Source: Vicinamibacteraceae bacterium (GTDB lineage Bacteria; Acidobacteriota; Thermoanaerobaculia; Multivoradales; Multivoraceae). Taken from it: a DNA stretch of 64,000 nt. The notes beneath the pieces are model-generated. The model was given only the letters and a program-made list of their open reading frames with translations, was not told where the DNA came from and ran no database searches. A program made the position numbers and the translations under genes. Location: the NCBI GenBank assembly GCA_012270995.1, contig JAAXHG010000178.1, positions 1 through 64,000 on the forward strand. Reading direction: 5' to 3'. Shown one piece after another: positions 1 through 9,570 of the stretch (its first letter is position 1; the number at the start of each line of letters is the position of its first letter).

Positions 1-10
1 GCTGAAGTTT

Positions 11-529
11 GTGGGACAGCAGTGGTTGTTGGCAGTGCTTGTTGTTCTTGCTCTAGCGCAGCTTGCGGTGGTGGGTCAGGTCGAGGGGCCGTCAATGCTG
101 CCAGGGCTGCAGGACGGCGACCGGGTCCTTGTCTGTAAGTGGCAGAGCCCGAGGCGCGATGATCTTGTCTTTCTTCGACACCAGAGGCTGCGGCGGCAAA
201 TGGTGAAGCGAGTGTTCTTGGAGCCCGGTGATGTGTTCGAACCGGAGCCGGCAAGACGGTCGGGGATTCGAGTTGAGATCGGCCGTGCGGGGGAGGGGCT
301 TTGGACTGTTTCTGCGGGCGCTGGTAAGCATCTTGTTCGGGCAGGGAGTTTGGCCAAGATCTTTCCTACGGAGAGTATCTACTTGCGAAGCGGAGAGTTC
401 TTCGTGCTCGGTGACAATCGTCTTGAGAGTGTGGACAGTCGCTCCCTCGGTGCGGTGAGGAAGATCGACGTTGTGGGTCGCGTGTGTCTGCGATTCTGGA
501 AGTCGCGCGAGGCCGGGACGGGTCGGTGA
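11..529 (+). CDS. lepB: Signal peptidase I (S26 family), 5' end possibly outside window
   Basis: Membrane-bound serine protease that removes signal peptides from exported proteins. An N-terminal hydrophobic segment (residues 5-22) leads straight into the catalytic-serine motif GPSMLP (Ser28). The general-base lysine is in MVKRV (Lys66), and the conserved box GDNR...SVDSR covers residues 134-144. All three hallmark elements are present. At 172 residues it is a short form with one membrane anchor. The GTG at 11 is the first start visible, but the frame stays open to position 2, so the true start may lie outside the window. A hairpin follows the stop, which suggests the transcript ends here. Confidence 0.85.
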   Translation: MGQQWLLAVLVVLALAQLAVVGQVEGPSMLPGLQDGDRVLVCKWQSPRRDDLVFLRHQRLRRQMVKRVFLEPGDVFEPEPARRSGIRVEIGRAGEGLWTVSAGAGKHLVRAGSLAKIFPTESIYLRSGEFFVLGDNRLESVDSRSLGAVRKIDVVGRVCLRFWKSREAGTGR

Positions 530-540
530 GCCCGATGGAC

Positions 541-574
541 GTTCCCATCGCCATGTAGAGGTAGGCATGGGAAC
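541..574 (+). terminator. Hairpin after lepB, possible terminator
   Basis: GTTCCCAT plus GCC (541-552) is repeated inverted as GGC plus ATGGGAAC (564-574), with one bulged base. The loop is about 11 nt. It starts 12 nt after the lepB stop. There is no T-run after it, so a terminator role is an inference from position. Confidence 0.4.
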
Positions 575-758
575 TACGGAGGAGAGGAGAGGAGCGGAGA
601 TTGTTGGTTAGGGGGTGAGCGGACCTTGCGGACCGGACAGAGGGAGGTTGGTGTGGTTCTTTGTGAGGTTTCGGCGCGGGGCCAATGTGATTGATCAAGC
701 TGCGACTGCAGCGACCCGTCGGTGGAACTGCGAAGAAGGTCGGCTCTGTGGAATGCCG

Positions 759-1556
759 TCAGTCCCGAGTAGTTTCGTCGAGCGTTCGGCGGTCCAGCGC
801 GGCGTGCGGCCCCTCGCCGCTGTAGGAGGCCATTGCTCCGCGGATGGTGTTCGGGGTCTCGAGCCTATCGGCCAGCAGGTTCAGGTAGACCGTCTCGTGC
901 GTGAGCGAGCGCCAGAGGGCACTCCATGAAGATGTTCGCGACGAGCGGCTGTGGCCGTCCATAGAGATCCTGACGGCGGTGGTCTTGAGCACATCGACGA
1001 AGCCCCGCCGACGTGAACTTGTAACCCTCGTCGGTGTTGAGGATCAGAGGCTGGGCAGACGTGGGAGGGCTTCGTCGAGTGGCTCCAGGCAGAGAACGGG
1101 CGTCGAGCGTGTTTGACAGCCGCCACGACAGCACCCACCGGCGTGGCCGGTGCAACACCGCCACCGGGTCTAGAAAGCTCGAACGGGTCCGAATGTTCCG
1201 CTCACCAGACATGGTCCGGCTCCTGGATCTAGAGCCCCTTGAGCAGGTCCGGTAGACCTTAGGGCCCGGATGCGGCTTGCAGGTCCGCGGCTCCGGATAG
1301 AAGGCCGCAATCCCACCAGAAGCGTGCGGCGCCCGACTCGGTCGTGGCCCGCGCGGATGTCCTCCCGCTGCAAGTGGCGCACGATCTGACCCGAACCGTA
1401 GAACGCATACCGGAGGAACAACTCGTCGATCCGGCGCATCAGGCTCGGGGTCTCCACAGTCTCGCCCTCCGGGCGGTTGTACGGCGAAGAGCGCGAGAGC
1501 CCTAGCAGACGGCCGTGCCGGGAGAGGTTCAACGCCTCATCTTCCCGTTTCACCAT
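759..1556 (-). pseudogene. IS3 transposase OrfB (rve/DDE) remnant
   Basis: Three frames hold successive OrfB parts. The first (1556 to about 1330) has LLGLSRSSPYNRP and MRRIDELFLRYAFYGS, the HTH_21 region. The second (1212 to about 990) has WRLSNTLDAR and LNTDEGYKFTS, around the second catalytic Asp of the DDE core. The third (992-759) has ISMDGHSR and LWRSLTHETVYLN, where the expected catalytic Glu before LWRSL is lost. Multiple frameshifts plus loss of that residue mark this as dead. Residue expectations come from the IS3 family in general. Confidence 0.75.
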
Positions 1557-1577
1557 TCCGCCTGCGCCAGGGCCGGC

Positions 1578-1852
1578 TCAGTGCCGAACCCGCTGGCGAA
1601 GAGCCAGCTCGATGGTCACTCCCGGCTCGCCGCATGCAGGCCCCTGATCCCCTCCTCGTGATCCCGGCGGCGCTCCGGCCCAGACGAGACGTTCCCGGTC
1701 ATCCCCCTCGATCGCCTTCCGCTTCCAACTGCTCACCTGATTCGGGTAACTCAGTGGCGCGAGGCAGTGGCGGCGATCCGCTTGTACCTCGCGGAGCGCC
1801 GAAAGCGCCACGTTCGACTTGAAGGCCGCCGTAACTTCCGGCGCTCCTGTTT
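1578..1852 (-). pseudogene. IS3 transposase OrfA remnant
   Basis: The minus strand encodes a segment resembling the helix-turn-helix OrfA of IS3 elements: AAFKSNVALSALR, then a degraded middle, then YPNQVSSWKRKAIEG, the usual recognition-helix region. The frame before AAFKS is shifted relative to the likely start. The sequence after the EG drifts out of frame as well, so no functional OrfA can be made. It lies directly upstream of the OrfB remains, as in intact IS3 elements. Confidence 0.7.
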
Positions 1853-2096
1853 ATCCTGGTCCCTGCTCTCGGGCACCACTATCGGGCCCGGGCGACAGGT
1901 GAGAATTGGGGTCGGTGCGGGGTCTGATACTGGCAAGTTGACCTCGAACTGATGCACGGGGCTCGCGGGTTGCGCCGTGCGCCCCGGTTCGGACGGAAGT
2001 CTGGGCGGCCGGTAGCGTGGTGTGATGGTGAGCAGAGGTCTGACGACGACGGCCCAGTGGCCTCCGGCCCGCAACAATCGGGCGCGGGAGACGTAG

Positions 2097-2684
2097 GTGA
2101 AGACTGTGGAGGCAACTCGGGCGACCGACGAGGAGTTGGTGGCTGCGATTCTGGATGGCGAGACGGCCCTGTACACCGACCTCGTCCAGAGGTATCAGGG
2201 GCGGCTGGTCAACTACCTGAACCGCTTTCTCGGCAATGTCGACGAGTCGCAGGAGTTGTCCCAGGAAGTGTTCCTGAAGGTCTACCGGGCCCTCGATCGT
2301 TACAACCCCACCTACCGATTCTCGACATGGCTCTTTCGAGTGGCAAAGAACGCGGCGATCGACCTGCTGCGCAAGCGGCGCCTCAAGCTGGTTCCGATGC
2401 AGCGGGCCGGCTTCGACGGAGAACCGCGGGAGAGGGAATTTCCGAGCGAGGAGAGGGATCCGTACCGGGTGTTTCGAAACCTCGAACGGCGCGACGCGAT
2501 CAGTGCGGCGATCGACGGTCTGAAGGACGAGTACCGGGAGTTGATCCAGTTGAGACACTTCGCCGAGATGACCTACGAAGAGATCGCCGAGTTCAAGGGC
2601 ATGCCCTTGGGCACGGTGAAGAACAAGTTGTTTCGCGGCCGCCGGATGCTGAAGGCCCGGTTGGCTGAATACCTCACCGACTGA
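2097..2684 (+). CDS. RNA polymerase sigma factor, ECF (sigma-70 family)
   Basis: ECF sigma factor of 195 residues that would direct RNA polymerase to a stress or envelope regulon. Region 2 runs from about residue 25 to 95 with the core-binding stretch ESQELSQEVFLKVYRAL and the -10 recognition stretch FSTWLFRVAKNAAIDLLRKR. Region 4 (about 135-190) has the helix-turn-helix TYEEIAEFKGMPLGTVKNKL. The GTG start at 2097 is preceded by GGGAG (2086-2090) at good spacing. It is followed after 19 nt by a zinc-finger anti-sigma gene, the usual partner arrangement. Confidence 0.92.
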   Translation: MKTVEATRATDEELVAAILDGETALYTDLVQRYQGRLVNYLNRFLGNVDESQELSQEVFLKVYRALDRYNPTYRFSTWLFRVAKNAAIDLLRKRRLKLVPMQRAGFDGEPREREFPSEERDPYRVFRNLERRDAISAAIDGLKDEYRELIQLRHFAEMTYEEIAEFKGMPLGTVKNKLFRGRRMLKARLAEYLTD

Positions 2685-2703
2685 GGACGGGGGGAGTTCC
2701 GCG

Positions 2704-3279
2704 GTGACGAGTTCCACGAGTGGGGTCAGCGAATCCATGTCCGGCGCCTGTTCCCATGCCGAACTGATCGACGCCTACGTCGACGGCGCGGTCGCCGGAC
2801 CCGAGCGCGAGCAGGCCAAGCGGCACCTCGCGGAATGTGGCGAATGCCGGAAGGAAGCGCGCGCCCTGGCCGCGCTGAGCGAACTCCTGGCCGCGGAACG
2901 GCTCGCGCCCGAGCGGCTCGAAGTCGCCGTCGGCACCCCGTCGCGGGCGCGCCGCCGCGGGGCTTTGGCCGCGGCCGCAGCCCTGGTGGGGCTGTTCGGC
3001 GGTTCTCTTGCGGTCGTCGCGGGGCTCGCGCCCCAGGTCGAGTCGGCAACCTCGGCGGTGGCGGCGCTGTTCGATTTCACGGTCACGGTCGCGCTGGTCG
3101 GCGCCGGCCTGCTCGAGGCGTCGTGGCGGGGCGTGAGCGGCGCGGTGTCCTCGGTGCTCCAGCCCGCGGCGCCCGGTCTCGTGTTCGGCGGCCTTCTGGC
3201 CGCGGGCTTGACGGCGTTCCTGTTCTCCCTGCTGAGACGAGGTTCCCGGGCGACGGTTCGGGAACGGCAGCGGCGCTGA
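2704..3279 (+). CDS. Zinc-finger membrane anti-sigma factor
   Basis: Predicted anti-sigma factor for the ECF sigma gene just upstream. The N-terminus carries the zf-HC2/ZAS signature His41-x3-Cys45-x2-Cys48, which binds zinc and clamps the sigma factor in this family. Hydrophobic segments follow at about residues 86-108, 118-135 and 155-175, so it is membrane-embedded. The C-terminal tail is basic. The GTG start at 2704 gives the full domain; Met12 is an alternative start. Gene order and the intact zinc motif make the sigma/anti-sigma assignment firm. The inducing signal is unknown. Confidence 0.82.
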   Translation: MTSSTSGVSESMSGACSHAELIDAYVDGAVAGPEREQAKRHLAECGECRKEARALAALSELLAAERLAPERLEVAVGTPSRARRRGALAAAAALVGLFGGSLAVVAGLAPQVESATSAVAALFDFTVTVALVGAGLLEASWRGVSGAVSSVLQPAAPGLVFGGLLAAGLTAFLFSLLRRGSRATVRERQRR

Positions 3280-3331
3280 CGGTCTCCGGTCGCGCCGCCG
3301 GCTGACCGGACGGTACGATCTGCGAGGTCCC

Positions 3332-4270
3332 GTGCCCGACATCGTCAACAAGCGTCCACGCCTGCTCGTTGCGGGTCCGCTGGTCTGCGTCGCGGTCGCG
3401 GGCGGCTGCACGCCTGCCGAGCGGCCCGCGGAGAGCGCCGGGCCGGCCGTCGTCGTCGAGGCGGAGGCGGTCGTGCGGGATCAGGTCATCGCGGTGGGAC
3501 GGGATCTGGAGTTACGCGGCGAGGCTCGCTCGGACGCCGTCGTGCTGAGCGGTGACGCCCGCGTCGACGGCGTCGTGACAGGTGACGTGATCGTACTCGG
3601 CGGCGACGTCTACCTGGGATCGCCGGCCCGCGTACGCGGCGACGTGTTCGTGCTCGGCGGCGAGGTGAACGCGGAGCCCGGGGCCGCGGTCGAGGGCCGC
3701 ACGGTGGCCTGGCCGCGGGCGCCGTCGTCGTGGCTCGTCCTCGCCGAGGGGCCGTTGATGGGCCGCTCGCCGCTCTCGCCGGCGGTGGCGATGCTGGACC
3801 TGGCGCTGCTGCTGGCGTGGTTGCTGGTGTCGGTGGTGCTGGTGTGGGGGTTCGACTCGTCGCTCCTTGGGACCGCCCAGAGCGTCCTGGAGCGGCCGTT
3901 CCGCAACTTCTTCGTCGGCCTGGTGGCGGTGCTCGCGGTGGGCCTGACCTTCGGCCTGGTGACGGCCGTGGCGCCGGCGATGGTCGGCGTGCCGCTGCTC
4001 GTCGTGTGCGCCGTGGCGGCGATGGCGTGCAAGCTCTGGGGCACCGTGGCGGTGTTCACGGCGCTGGGCACCCGACTGCTGCCGGAACGGGCGCCGATCG
4101 CCGGCCGGACGATGGCCGCCGCGCTCCTCGGTCTTCTCGCCCTGGGCCTGGTCAAGATGGTGCCCTACGCGGGTGGATGGGCCTGGACGATCGTCACCTG
4201 CATCGGCGTCGGCGCCGCGCTCGACAGCAGGCTCGGACGGCGCGACCCGTGGTTCGCCGGCCTCGACTGA
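3332..4270 (+). CDS. Polymer-forming (bactofilin-like) lipoprotein with membrane domain
   Basis: 312-residue protein with a lipobox (AVAGGC, Cys26), so probably a lipoprotein. Residues about 50-125 contain regularly spaced VV/DG/GDV repeats such as DARVDGVVTGDVIVLGGDV and VRGDVFVLGGEV, the short beta-helix pattern of the polymer-forming cytoskeletal (DUF583) type. The C-terminal half holds about four hydrophobic membrane segments. It is the third gene of the sigma/anti-sigma cluster, 52 nt downstream, so it may be a regulon member or a sensor. Function beyond envelope structure cannot be stated. Confidence 0.65.
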   Translation: MPDIVNKRPRLLVAGPLVCVAVAGGCTPAERPAESAGPAVVVEAEAVVRDQVIAVGRDLELRGEARSDAVVLSGDARVDGVVTGDVIVLGGDVYLGSPARVRGDVFVLGGEVNAEPGAAVEGRTVAWPRAPSSWLVLAEGPLMGRSPLSPAVAMLDLALLLAWLLVSVVLVWGFDSSLLGTAQSVLERPFRNFFVGLVAVLAVGLTFGLVTAVAPAMVGVPLLVVCAVAAMACKLWGTVAVFTALGTRLLPERAPIAGRTMAAALLGLLALGLVKMVPYAGGWAWTIVTCIGVGAALDSRLGRRDPWFAGLD

Positions 4271-4384
4271 GCTTCACTGGGTGCGCCGGGGTGCCATCCG
4301 TGCGCCCGACTGACGGGCGCACGGACTGGTTCACGGGTGGCGCGGATCCGCGCCGTCTGGGTTCCCGCCGGTAGTCTCGCCTCC

Positions 4385-6220
4385 ATGTACTGCCAAGCTT
4401 GCGGTGCGCGCAACGAGGACGACGCGGAGTCCTGCCAGCGCTGCCGGCAGAAGCTGATGGTGCTCTCCGGCTCGTCCGCGCCGGCGGAGGAGACGCTGGA
4501 CGGCGGCGACGAGGAGTTCTCGTTCGACGAGCACCTGCTGGAGCGGATCTCCATCCTCGAGGAGGTGCTCAAACGCACGGGCGAGACCGTGCAGAAGGTC
4601 CTGAGCGCCATGCACCGGCAGGAGGAGAGCATTCTCGTCCACCACGCCGGCATGCTGGCGCTGCGCGAACTCCTGGAACGGCGTGAACTGCTCGACGCGG
4701 CCGAATGGAGCGACCTCTGGGAGTCCAAGATGGACCACCAGTTCCAGGTGCTCGAGAAGCGCGAACGGTTCGCGGCAAGAAAGGACCGGATTCTCGGCCT
4801 CTACGAGGGGCGCCGGCGCCCCGCTTTCGAGCAGTTGCTCGACGAGGCCGAAGTCGCGCTGGGCGGCCTCGACCTGGCCAAGGCGATGGAGGCGCTCGAG
4901 AAGGCGGCCGGCATCGACCGCGGCAACCATGAGCTGGCGCGCTTTCTGGGTGAGTCGCACTTCCAGGACGGAAACCTGGAGCGGTCGCTGGACTACATGG
5001 GCCGTGTGCTGGCGACGAAGCCGGACCACGTCCAGGGCCTGGTCTACAGCGGCGTGATCCGTCTTCAGCAGGGTGAGGAACAGCGGGGCCAGGAACTGCT
5101 GGAGCGAGCGGTCATGGTCCACCGGGGCGCCTTCCTCCCCCACTTCTGCCTCGGTGCGTCGCTGGCGGGCCGCGGGCGGACCAAATCGGCGGCGGCCTTC
5201 CTGGAACGGGCGGTCGAGATCGACGGCGTGCCGCAGGCGCTCTACCTGCTGGGCCGCTGCCGCTACGAGATGGGCCGGCTCTCGGCGGCGATCGAATCCC
5301 TGGCGCAGGCGGTTCGGATCGACCCCTCGTTCGAGGAATGCCATCACCTCCTCGGTCTCTGCTACCTGGACCGGGGCTGGAACCGCAAGGCCCTGACCGC
5401 CTTCCGCACCGCGCGGCAACTCAACCCGAGGCGGATGCGCTACCGCGATCTGATCGCCTACCTCTCGGGCCGGACCGGCGCCGAGCTGCCGGCGACGAGT
5501 CCGGCGGCCGCCGACTGGGTGAGCCGCGGCGAGGAGGCGATCGGGTCCGGCGACACGCAGGAGGCGCTGCGGTGCTACCGCGAGGCGCTGGCGCTCGACC
5601 CGGAGAACCCGACCCTGCTGATGACCTACGCCCTCGCGTGCCTGCGGCTCGAGCGCGGCCAGGAGATCGCCCAGTTGACCCAGCGGGTGCTCGACTCGAA
5701 TCCCGGAGAGATGCTGCGCGCGACGGCGTACGCGACCCTGATCGAGTCCCTGCGCGGCGAGGGCAGGTACCGGGAGGCAAACGAGGTCGGACGCCGCCTG
5801 CTGGACGAGGGCGGCTCGAACTTCTCGAAGAGCATCGCCTACTACGAGATGGCCTACAACCTGGCCGAGATGGACGAGGACCTCGACCGGGCGCTCGACT
5901 TCGCGCGCCGGTCGCTCGAGCATGCGCCGGAGGAGTTGCGCCAGTTCCCGCTCGCGGCGCTCGGCTGGGTCCACTACAAGCGGCGGGAGCTGGAGGAGGC
6001 GATCGACTTCCTGTCCCAGTCGACCGAACTCGGGCCGTCGACGACGGTGCTCACGCGGCTGGGCATGGCGCTCCTGGCTTCCGGCGACGAGGCCGGCGCG
6101 CGCCGGGTGCTGGCCCGGGCGCGACGGCTCGATGACCGCGGCGACGCGATCGAGGAACGGATGATGGAGTTCATGAAAGACTCCGCGCGGATCATCGAAC
6201 GGGTGCGCGGTCGCGCATAG
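4385..6220 (+). CDS. Zinc-ribbon and TPR repeat protein
   Basis: 611-residue soluble protein. It opens with a zinc ribbon (Cys3-x2-Cys6 and Cys17-x2-Cys20). A charged helical, probably coiled-coil, region follows at about 45-130. TPR-type repeats then run to the end, for example AMEALEKAAGIDRGNHELARFLGE and EALRCYREALALDPENPTLLMTYALA shortened to their cores here. I chose ATG 4385 because the zinc ribbon begins exactly there; an upstream in-frame start at 4337 would add 16 unsupported residues. TPR proteins act as scaffolds; the partner is unknown. It stands alone between the sigma-factor cluster and proS. Confidence 0.75.
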   Translation: MYCQACGARNEDDAESCQRCRQKLMVLSGSSAPAEETLDGGDEEFSFDEHLLERISILEEVLKRTGETVQKVLSAMHRQEESILVHHAGMLALRELLERRELLDAAEWSDLWESKMDHQFQVLEKRERFAARKDRILGLYEGRRRPAFEQLLDEAEVALGGLDLAKAMEALEKAAGIDRGNHELARFLGESHFQDGNLERSLDYMGRVLATKPDHVQGLVYSGVIRLQQGEEQRGQELLERAVMVHRGAFLPHFCLGASLAGRGRTKSAAAFLERAVEIDGVPQALYLLGRCRYEMGRLSAAIESLAQAVRIDPSFEECHHLLGLCYLDRGWNRKALTAFRTARQLNPRRMRYRDLIAYLSGRTGAELPATSPAAADWVSRGEEAIGSGDTQEALRCYREALALDPENPTLLMTYALACLRLERGQEIAQLTQRVLDSNPGEMLRATAYATLIESLRGEGRYREANEVGRRLLDEGGSNFSKSIAYYEMAYNLAEMDEDLDRALDFARRSLEHAPEELRQFPLAALGWVHYKRRELEEAIDFLSQSTELGPSTTVLTRLGMALLASGDEAGARRVLARARRLDDRGDAIEERMMEFMKDSARIIERVRGRA

Positions 6221-6321
6221 CTTGCATGGAAGCGCACTGCCTGTGCGTCAGCGCGGCGCGGACGCCGCGACTCTAATGCTGGCTCCGGCACCGAGCCGAA
6301 CTCGGAGGTCCCGGCAAGACG

Positions 6322-8052
6322 ATGCGTTGGAGCAACTACTACCTCATGACCGCGCGCGAGGCGCCCCGCGACGCCGAGGTCATCAGTCACCAGTTGATGG
6401 CCCGCTCAGGCCTCATCCGGCGGCTGGCGGCCGGGATCTACACGATGCAGCCGGCTGGTTGGCGGACGATGCGCAAGCTGATGGCGATCGTCCGGCGCGA
6501 GATGGAGCGGGCCGGGGCGGTCGAACTCTCCATGCCGGCGATTCAACCCGCCGAGATCTGGGAGGAGTCCGAGCGCTGGCACAAGTACGGGGTGGAGCTC
6601 CTCCGGATGGAGGACCGGCACGGCCGGCGGTTCTGCTTCGGCCCCACGCACGAGGAGGTGGTCACCGACCTCGTGCGGCGCGACGTGAAGAGTTACCGCC
6701 AGTTGCCGATCAACCTGTTCCAGATCCAGACCAAGTTCCGGGACGAGATCCGGCCCCGCTTCGGGCTCATGCGCGGCCGGGAGTTCGTCATGAAGGACGC
6801 CTACTCCTTCGATACGAACGAGGAGGGTCTCGACCGCAGCTACCGGGGGATGCATGCCGCCTACTCGAGCATCTTCGAGGCGTGCGGCCTGGAGTACTTC
6901 GTGGTCGAAGCGGACAGCGGGACGATCGGCGGTTCGTCGTCGCACGAGTTCATGGTGCTCGCCGACACCGGGGAGAGCGCGGTCGCGAGCTGCGCCGCCT
7001 GCGGCTACGCAGCGAACGTGGAGCGGGCGGAGGTGGGCGAACTGGCCACGCCGGCCCCGACCGGCGACGGGGCCGCGCGGGAGGTCGAAACGCCTTGCAC
7101 GACGACGGTGGCGCAGGTCGCCGAACTGCTCGAGGTCGAGCCGGCCCAGGTGGTCAAGACGCTGATCTACGACACGGACGACGGCCTGGCGGCGGTGGCG
7201 ATCCGCGGCGACCGGGAGGTGAACGAGACCAAGCTGCTGAACGTTCTCGGCGGCCTCGGCCTGCGTCTGGCGACGGCCGAGCAGGTGGAGGCGGCGACCG
7301 GCGGTCCCCTCGGCTTCTCGGGGCCGGTCGGCCTGCCCGTGGGCCTGCGCCTGGTCGTCGACGAGTCGGCGCGGAAGGTCGCCGGTTTCGTCTGCGGCGC
7401 CAACAGGGGCGACCGGCATTTCGCCTCCGTCTCCTGGGACCGCGACGTGGCGAGCGCCCGGCCGATCGAATGGGTCGACGTGATGACCGCCGAAGCCTCC
7501 GATCCCTGTCCGCGCTGCGGCGCAGGCGAGCTGCGGCTCTCCCGCGGCATCGAGGTCGGCCATATCTTCAAGCTGGGCACGACCTACTCCGAGAAGATGA
7601 ACTGCACGTTCACCGATGAGCACGGCCGTCTCCACCCCGCCGAGATGGGCTGCTACGGCCTCGGCATCGGCCGCACCGCGGCGGCCGCGATCGAGCAGGG
7701 CCACGACCGGGACGGCATCGTCTGGCCGGCGCCCCTGGCGCCGTTCGCCGTCGTCCTCAGTTCGCTCGACCCGGGCGACGAAGCGGTGCGCTCGGCGGCG
7801 GACGGTCTCTACGAGGAACTCGCGGCCGCGCTCGCTCCCGGCGGTTTCGACGTGCTCTACGACGATCGCGCGGAACGGCCCGGCGTCAAGTTCAAGGACG
7901 CCGACCTCGTCGGTTTCCCGGTTCGGGTGGTGGTCGGTGCACGCTCGCTTCGCGCCGGCGTCGCCGAGGTCTCGAACCGGCAGGACGGCGAGCGCAAGGT
8001 CGTACCGCTGGACCGGGTCTCGGACGTCGTCCTCGGACGTCTGTCGCCCTAG
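6322..8052 (+). CDS. proS: Prolyl-tRNA synthetase (bacterial type)
   Basis: Charges tRNA-Pro with proline in the cytoplasm. 576 residues, the length of the bacterial ProS with an inserted YbaK-type editing domain. The class II core starts at the N-terminus (MRWSNYYLMTAREAPRDAEV). Motif 2 is seen as FRDEIRPRFGLMRGREFVMK near residues 145-164. The editing insertion spans about 235-390. Motif 3 lies near GLGIGRTAAAAIEQGHD, and the anticodon-binding domain fills the last 110 residues. The ATG at 6322 fits the family start. The stop is 2 nt from the convergent CorC/HlyC-type gene. Confidence 0.96.
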   Translation: MRWSNYYLMTAREAPRDAEVISHQLMARSGLIRRLAAGIYTMQPAGWRTMRKLMAIVRREMERAGAVELSMPAIQPAEIWEESERWHKYGVELLRMEDRHGRRFCFGPTHEEVVTDLVRRDVKSYRQLPINLFQIQTKFRDEIRPRFGLMRGREFVMKDAYSFDTNEEGLDRSYRGMHAAYSSIFEACGLEYFVVEADSGTIGGSSSHEFMVLADTGESAVASCAACGYAANVERAEVGELATPAPTGDGAAREVETPCTTTVAQVAELLEVEPAQVVKTLIYDTDDGLAAVAIRGDREVNETKLLNVLGGLGLRLATAEQVEAATGGPLGFSGPVGLPVGLRLVVDESARKVAGFVCGANRGDRHFASVSWDRDVASARPIEWVDVMTAEASDPCPRCGAGELRLSRGIEVGHIFKLGTTYSEKMNCTFTDEHGRLHPAEMGCYGLGIGRTAAAAIEQGHDRDGIVWPAPLAPFAVVLSSLDPGDEAVRSAADGLYEELAAALAPGGFDVLYDDRAERPGVKFKDADLVGFPVRVVVGARSLRAGVAEVSNRQDGERKVVPLDRVSDVVLGRLSP

Positions 8053-8053
8053 C

Positions 8054-9403
8054 CTAGCCTTCTTCCTCGGCCTCCTCCGGCAGGACATCGAGCCTCAACG
8101 ACACGATCCGGTTGCCGTCGACCTCTTCGACCTCCAGCCGCAGCCGTCCGGCTTCGACGGCGTCGCCCTCCTCCGCGGTGCGGCCGAGCTCGGAGAGCGC
8201 GATGCCGGCCACCGTGTCCTCCTCCCGGGCGTCGGCGATGTCGATCCCGAGTTCGTCCTCCAGGTCGTCGATCAGCATGCCCCCGAGGACCCTGTAGCCG
8301 CCGTCCTCCAGGCGAACGAACTCGGGAACTTCGGCGTCGAACTCGTCCTGGATCTCGCCGACGATCTCCTCCAGGACGTTCTCCAGGGTGACGATGCCGG
8401 CGACGCCGCCGTATTCGTCGACGACCGCGGCCATGTGGACGTGCTCGTGGCGCATCCGGGCCAGCAACTGGTCGAGCGAGAGCGTCTCGGGCACGGCGAA
8501 GGTCTCGCGTGCGATGTCGCGCAGGGAAGTCGGCGGTTCGTCGGCGATGAACAGGTCCTTGATGTGGACCAGGCCGATCAACTGGTCGAGGTCTCCATCG
8601 CAGAGCGGGAAGCGGGTATGGCCGCTCCGCCGGGCGACGTCGAGATTCGCCTCGATCGGCTCGGTGGCGTCCATGTAGACGACCTCGGTCCGGGGGACCA
8701 TCACCTGGCGGGCGTTGCGGTCCGAGAGCTCGAACACGTTGTCGAGCAGTTCCCGCTTGGGCTCGGAGAGCTCGGTATCCTCCTCGGAGGCGAGCAGGCG
8801 GCGAATCTCCTCCTCGCTGTGGGCCAGTTCGCCGTGGCCGACCGGTTCGATGCCGAACAGGCGCAGGAAGGCGTTCGCCATCAGGTTGAGCACCCAGATG
8901 CCGGGGTAGGTGGCCCAGTAGAAGGCCCAGAGCGGCACGGCGACCCAGAGGCTGGTGGGCTCGGGCCGGCGGATGGCGAGCGACTTCGGCGCCAGTTCGC
9001 CGAGCACGATGTGGAACATGCTGATGATCGCGAAGGCGACGATCAGGCTGATCGAGTGGGTGGCTTCCTCCGGCATGTTCGGCACCAGCTCGAACAGGGG
9101 CTGGAGCAGCCGGTTGACCGCCGGTTCGCCGACGACGCCGAGACCGATGCTGGCTAGCGTGATGCCGAGCTGGGTTGCCGACAGGTAGGCGTCGAGATGA
9201 TCGATCATCCGCTGCGCCATGCGGCCGCGGAGCGTCTCGACGTGGGGAGCGATCTGGGTCGGCCGGACCTTGACCAGCGCGAACTCGGCGGCGACGAAGA
9301 ACCCGTTCAGGCCGACCAGGAAGAGGCCCAGCGCGAGGCCCCAGCCGAGCGGAATGTCGAGGTTGATGGGCGGCCCGGTGGCCGCGACGATCGGCGGGAT
9401 CAT
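8054..9403 (-). CDS. CNNM/CorC-HlyC family membrane protein with CBS pair
   Basis: 449-residue transporter-like protein. The N-terminal DUF21/CNNM transmembrane domain covers about residues 15-200 and includes FFVAAEFALVKVRPTQI and ATQLGITLASIGLGVVGEPAV. Next come tandem CBS domains (about 220-345, with MVPRTEVVYMDATEPIEANL at the start) and a C-terminal CorC_HlyC domain (about 355-440, with GGMLIDDLEDELGI and EDTVAGIALSELGR). Members act in magnesium/cobalt efflux; older names call them hemolysin-related. Convergent with proS. Confidence 0.88.
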   Translation of the reverse strand: MIPPIVAATGPPINLDIPLGWGLALGLFLVGLNGFFVAAEFALVKVRPTQIAPHVETLRGRMAQRMIDHLDAYLSATQLGITLASIGLGVVGEPAVNRLLQPLFELVPNMPEEATHSISLIVAFAIISMFHIVLGELAPKSLAIRRPEPTSLWVAVPLWAFYWATYPGIWVLNLMANAFLRLFGIEPVGHGELAHSEEEIRRLLASEEDTELSEPKRELLDNVFELSDRNARQVMVPRTEVVYMDATEPIEANLDVARRSGHTRFPLCDGDLDQLIGLVHIKDLFIADEPPTSLRDIARETFAVPETLSLDQLLARMRHEHVHMAAVVDEYGGVAGIVTLENVLEEIVGEIQDEFDAEVPEFVRLEDGGYRVLGGMLIDDLEDELGIDIADAREEDTVAGIALSELGRTAEEGDAVEAGRLRLEVEEVDGNRIVSLRLDVLPEEAEEEG

Positions 9404-9570
9404 CGGCGCGCCGGGAGGGGCGTCGTCGTCAGCGGGGAACGGGACCCGCAGTCACAGGCGCGCTGGTCGGGGTCCGGGTCAGGGTCGTCCAGACTGGAGT
9501 CGGATGGCGAAGGATCCGAAGCTTCGTCGTTCACGCCGGCCTAGCGTAGCAGGGAAGGGGGGTAGCGGCC

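Larger units (their letters stand above)
759..1860 (-). mobile_element. Decayed IS3-family insertion sequence
   Basis: Both reading frames of an IS3-type element are recognisable on the minus strand, orfA first (about 1852-1578) and then orfB (1556-759), each split by frameshifts. Terminal inverted repeats could not be defined by eye, so the ends given are those of the recognisable coding remains. The 236 bases from 1861 to the next gene hold no gene I can support. Confidence 0.75.

Noticed and set aside
4331..5974. Long open frame on the minus strand opposite the TPR gene
   Set aside because: A by-product of high GC codon bias; its translation is Arg/Gln/Val-rich without any motif, while the plus strand has clear TPR repeats.
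6406..8088. Long minus-strand open frame across proS
   Set aside because: Opposite to an unmistakable prolyl-tRNA synthetase; no domain or start signal.
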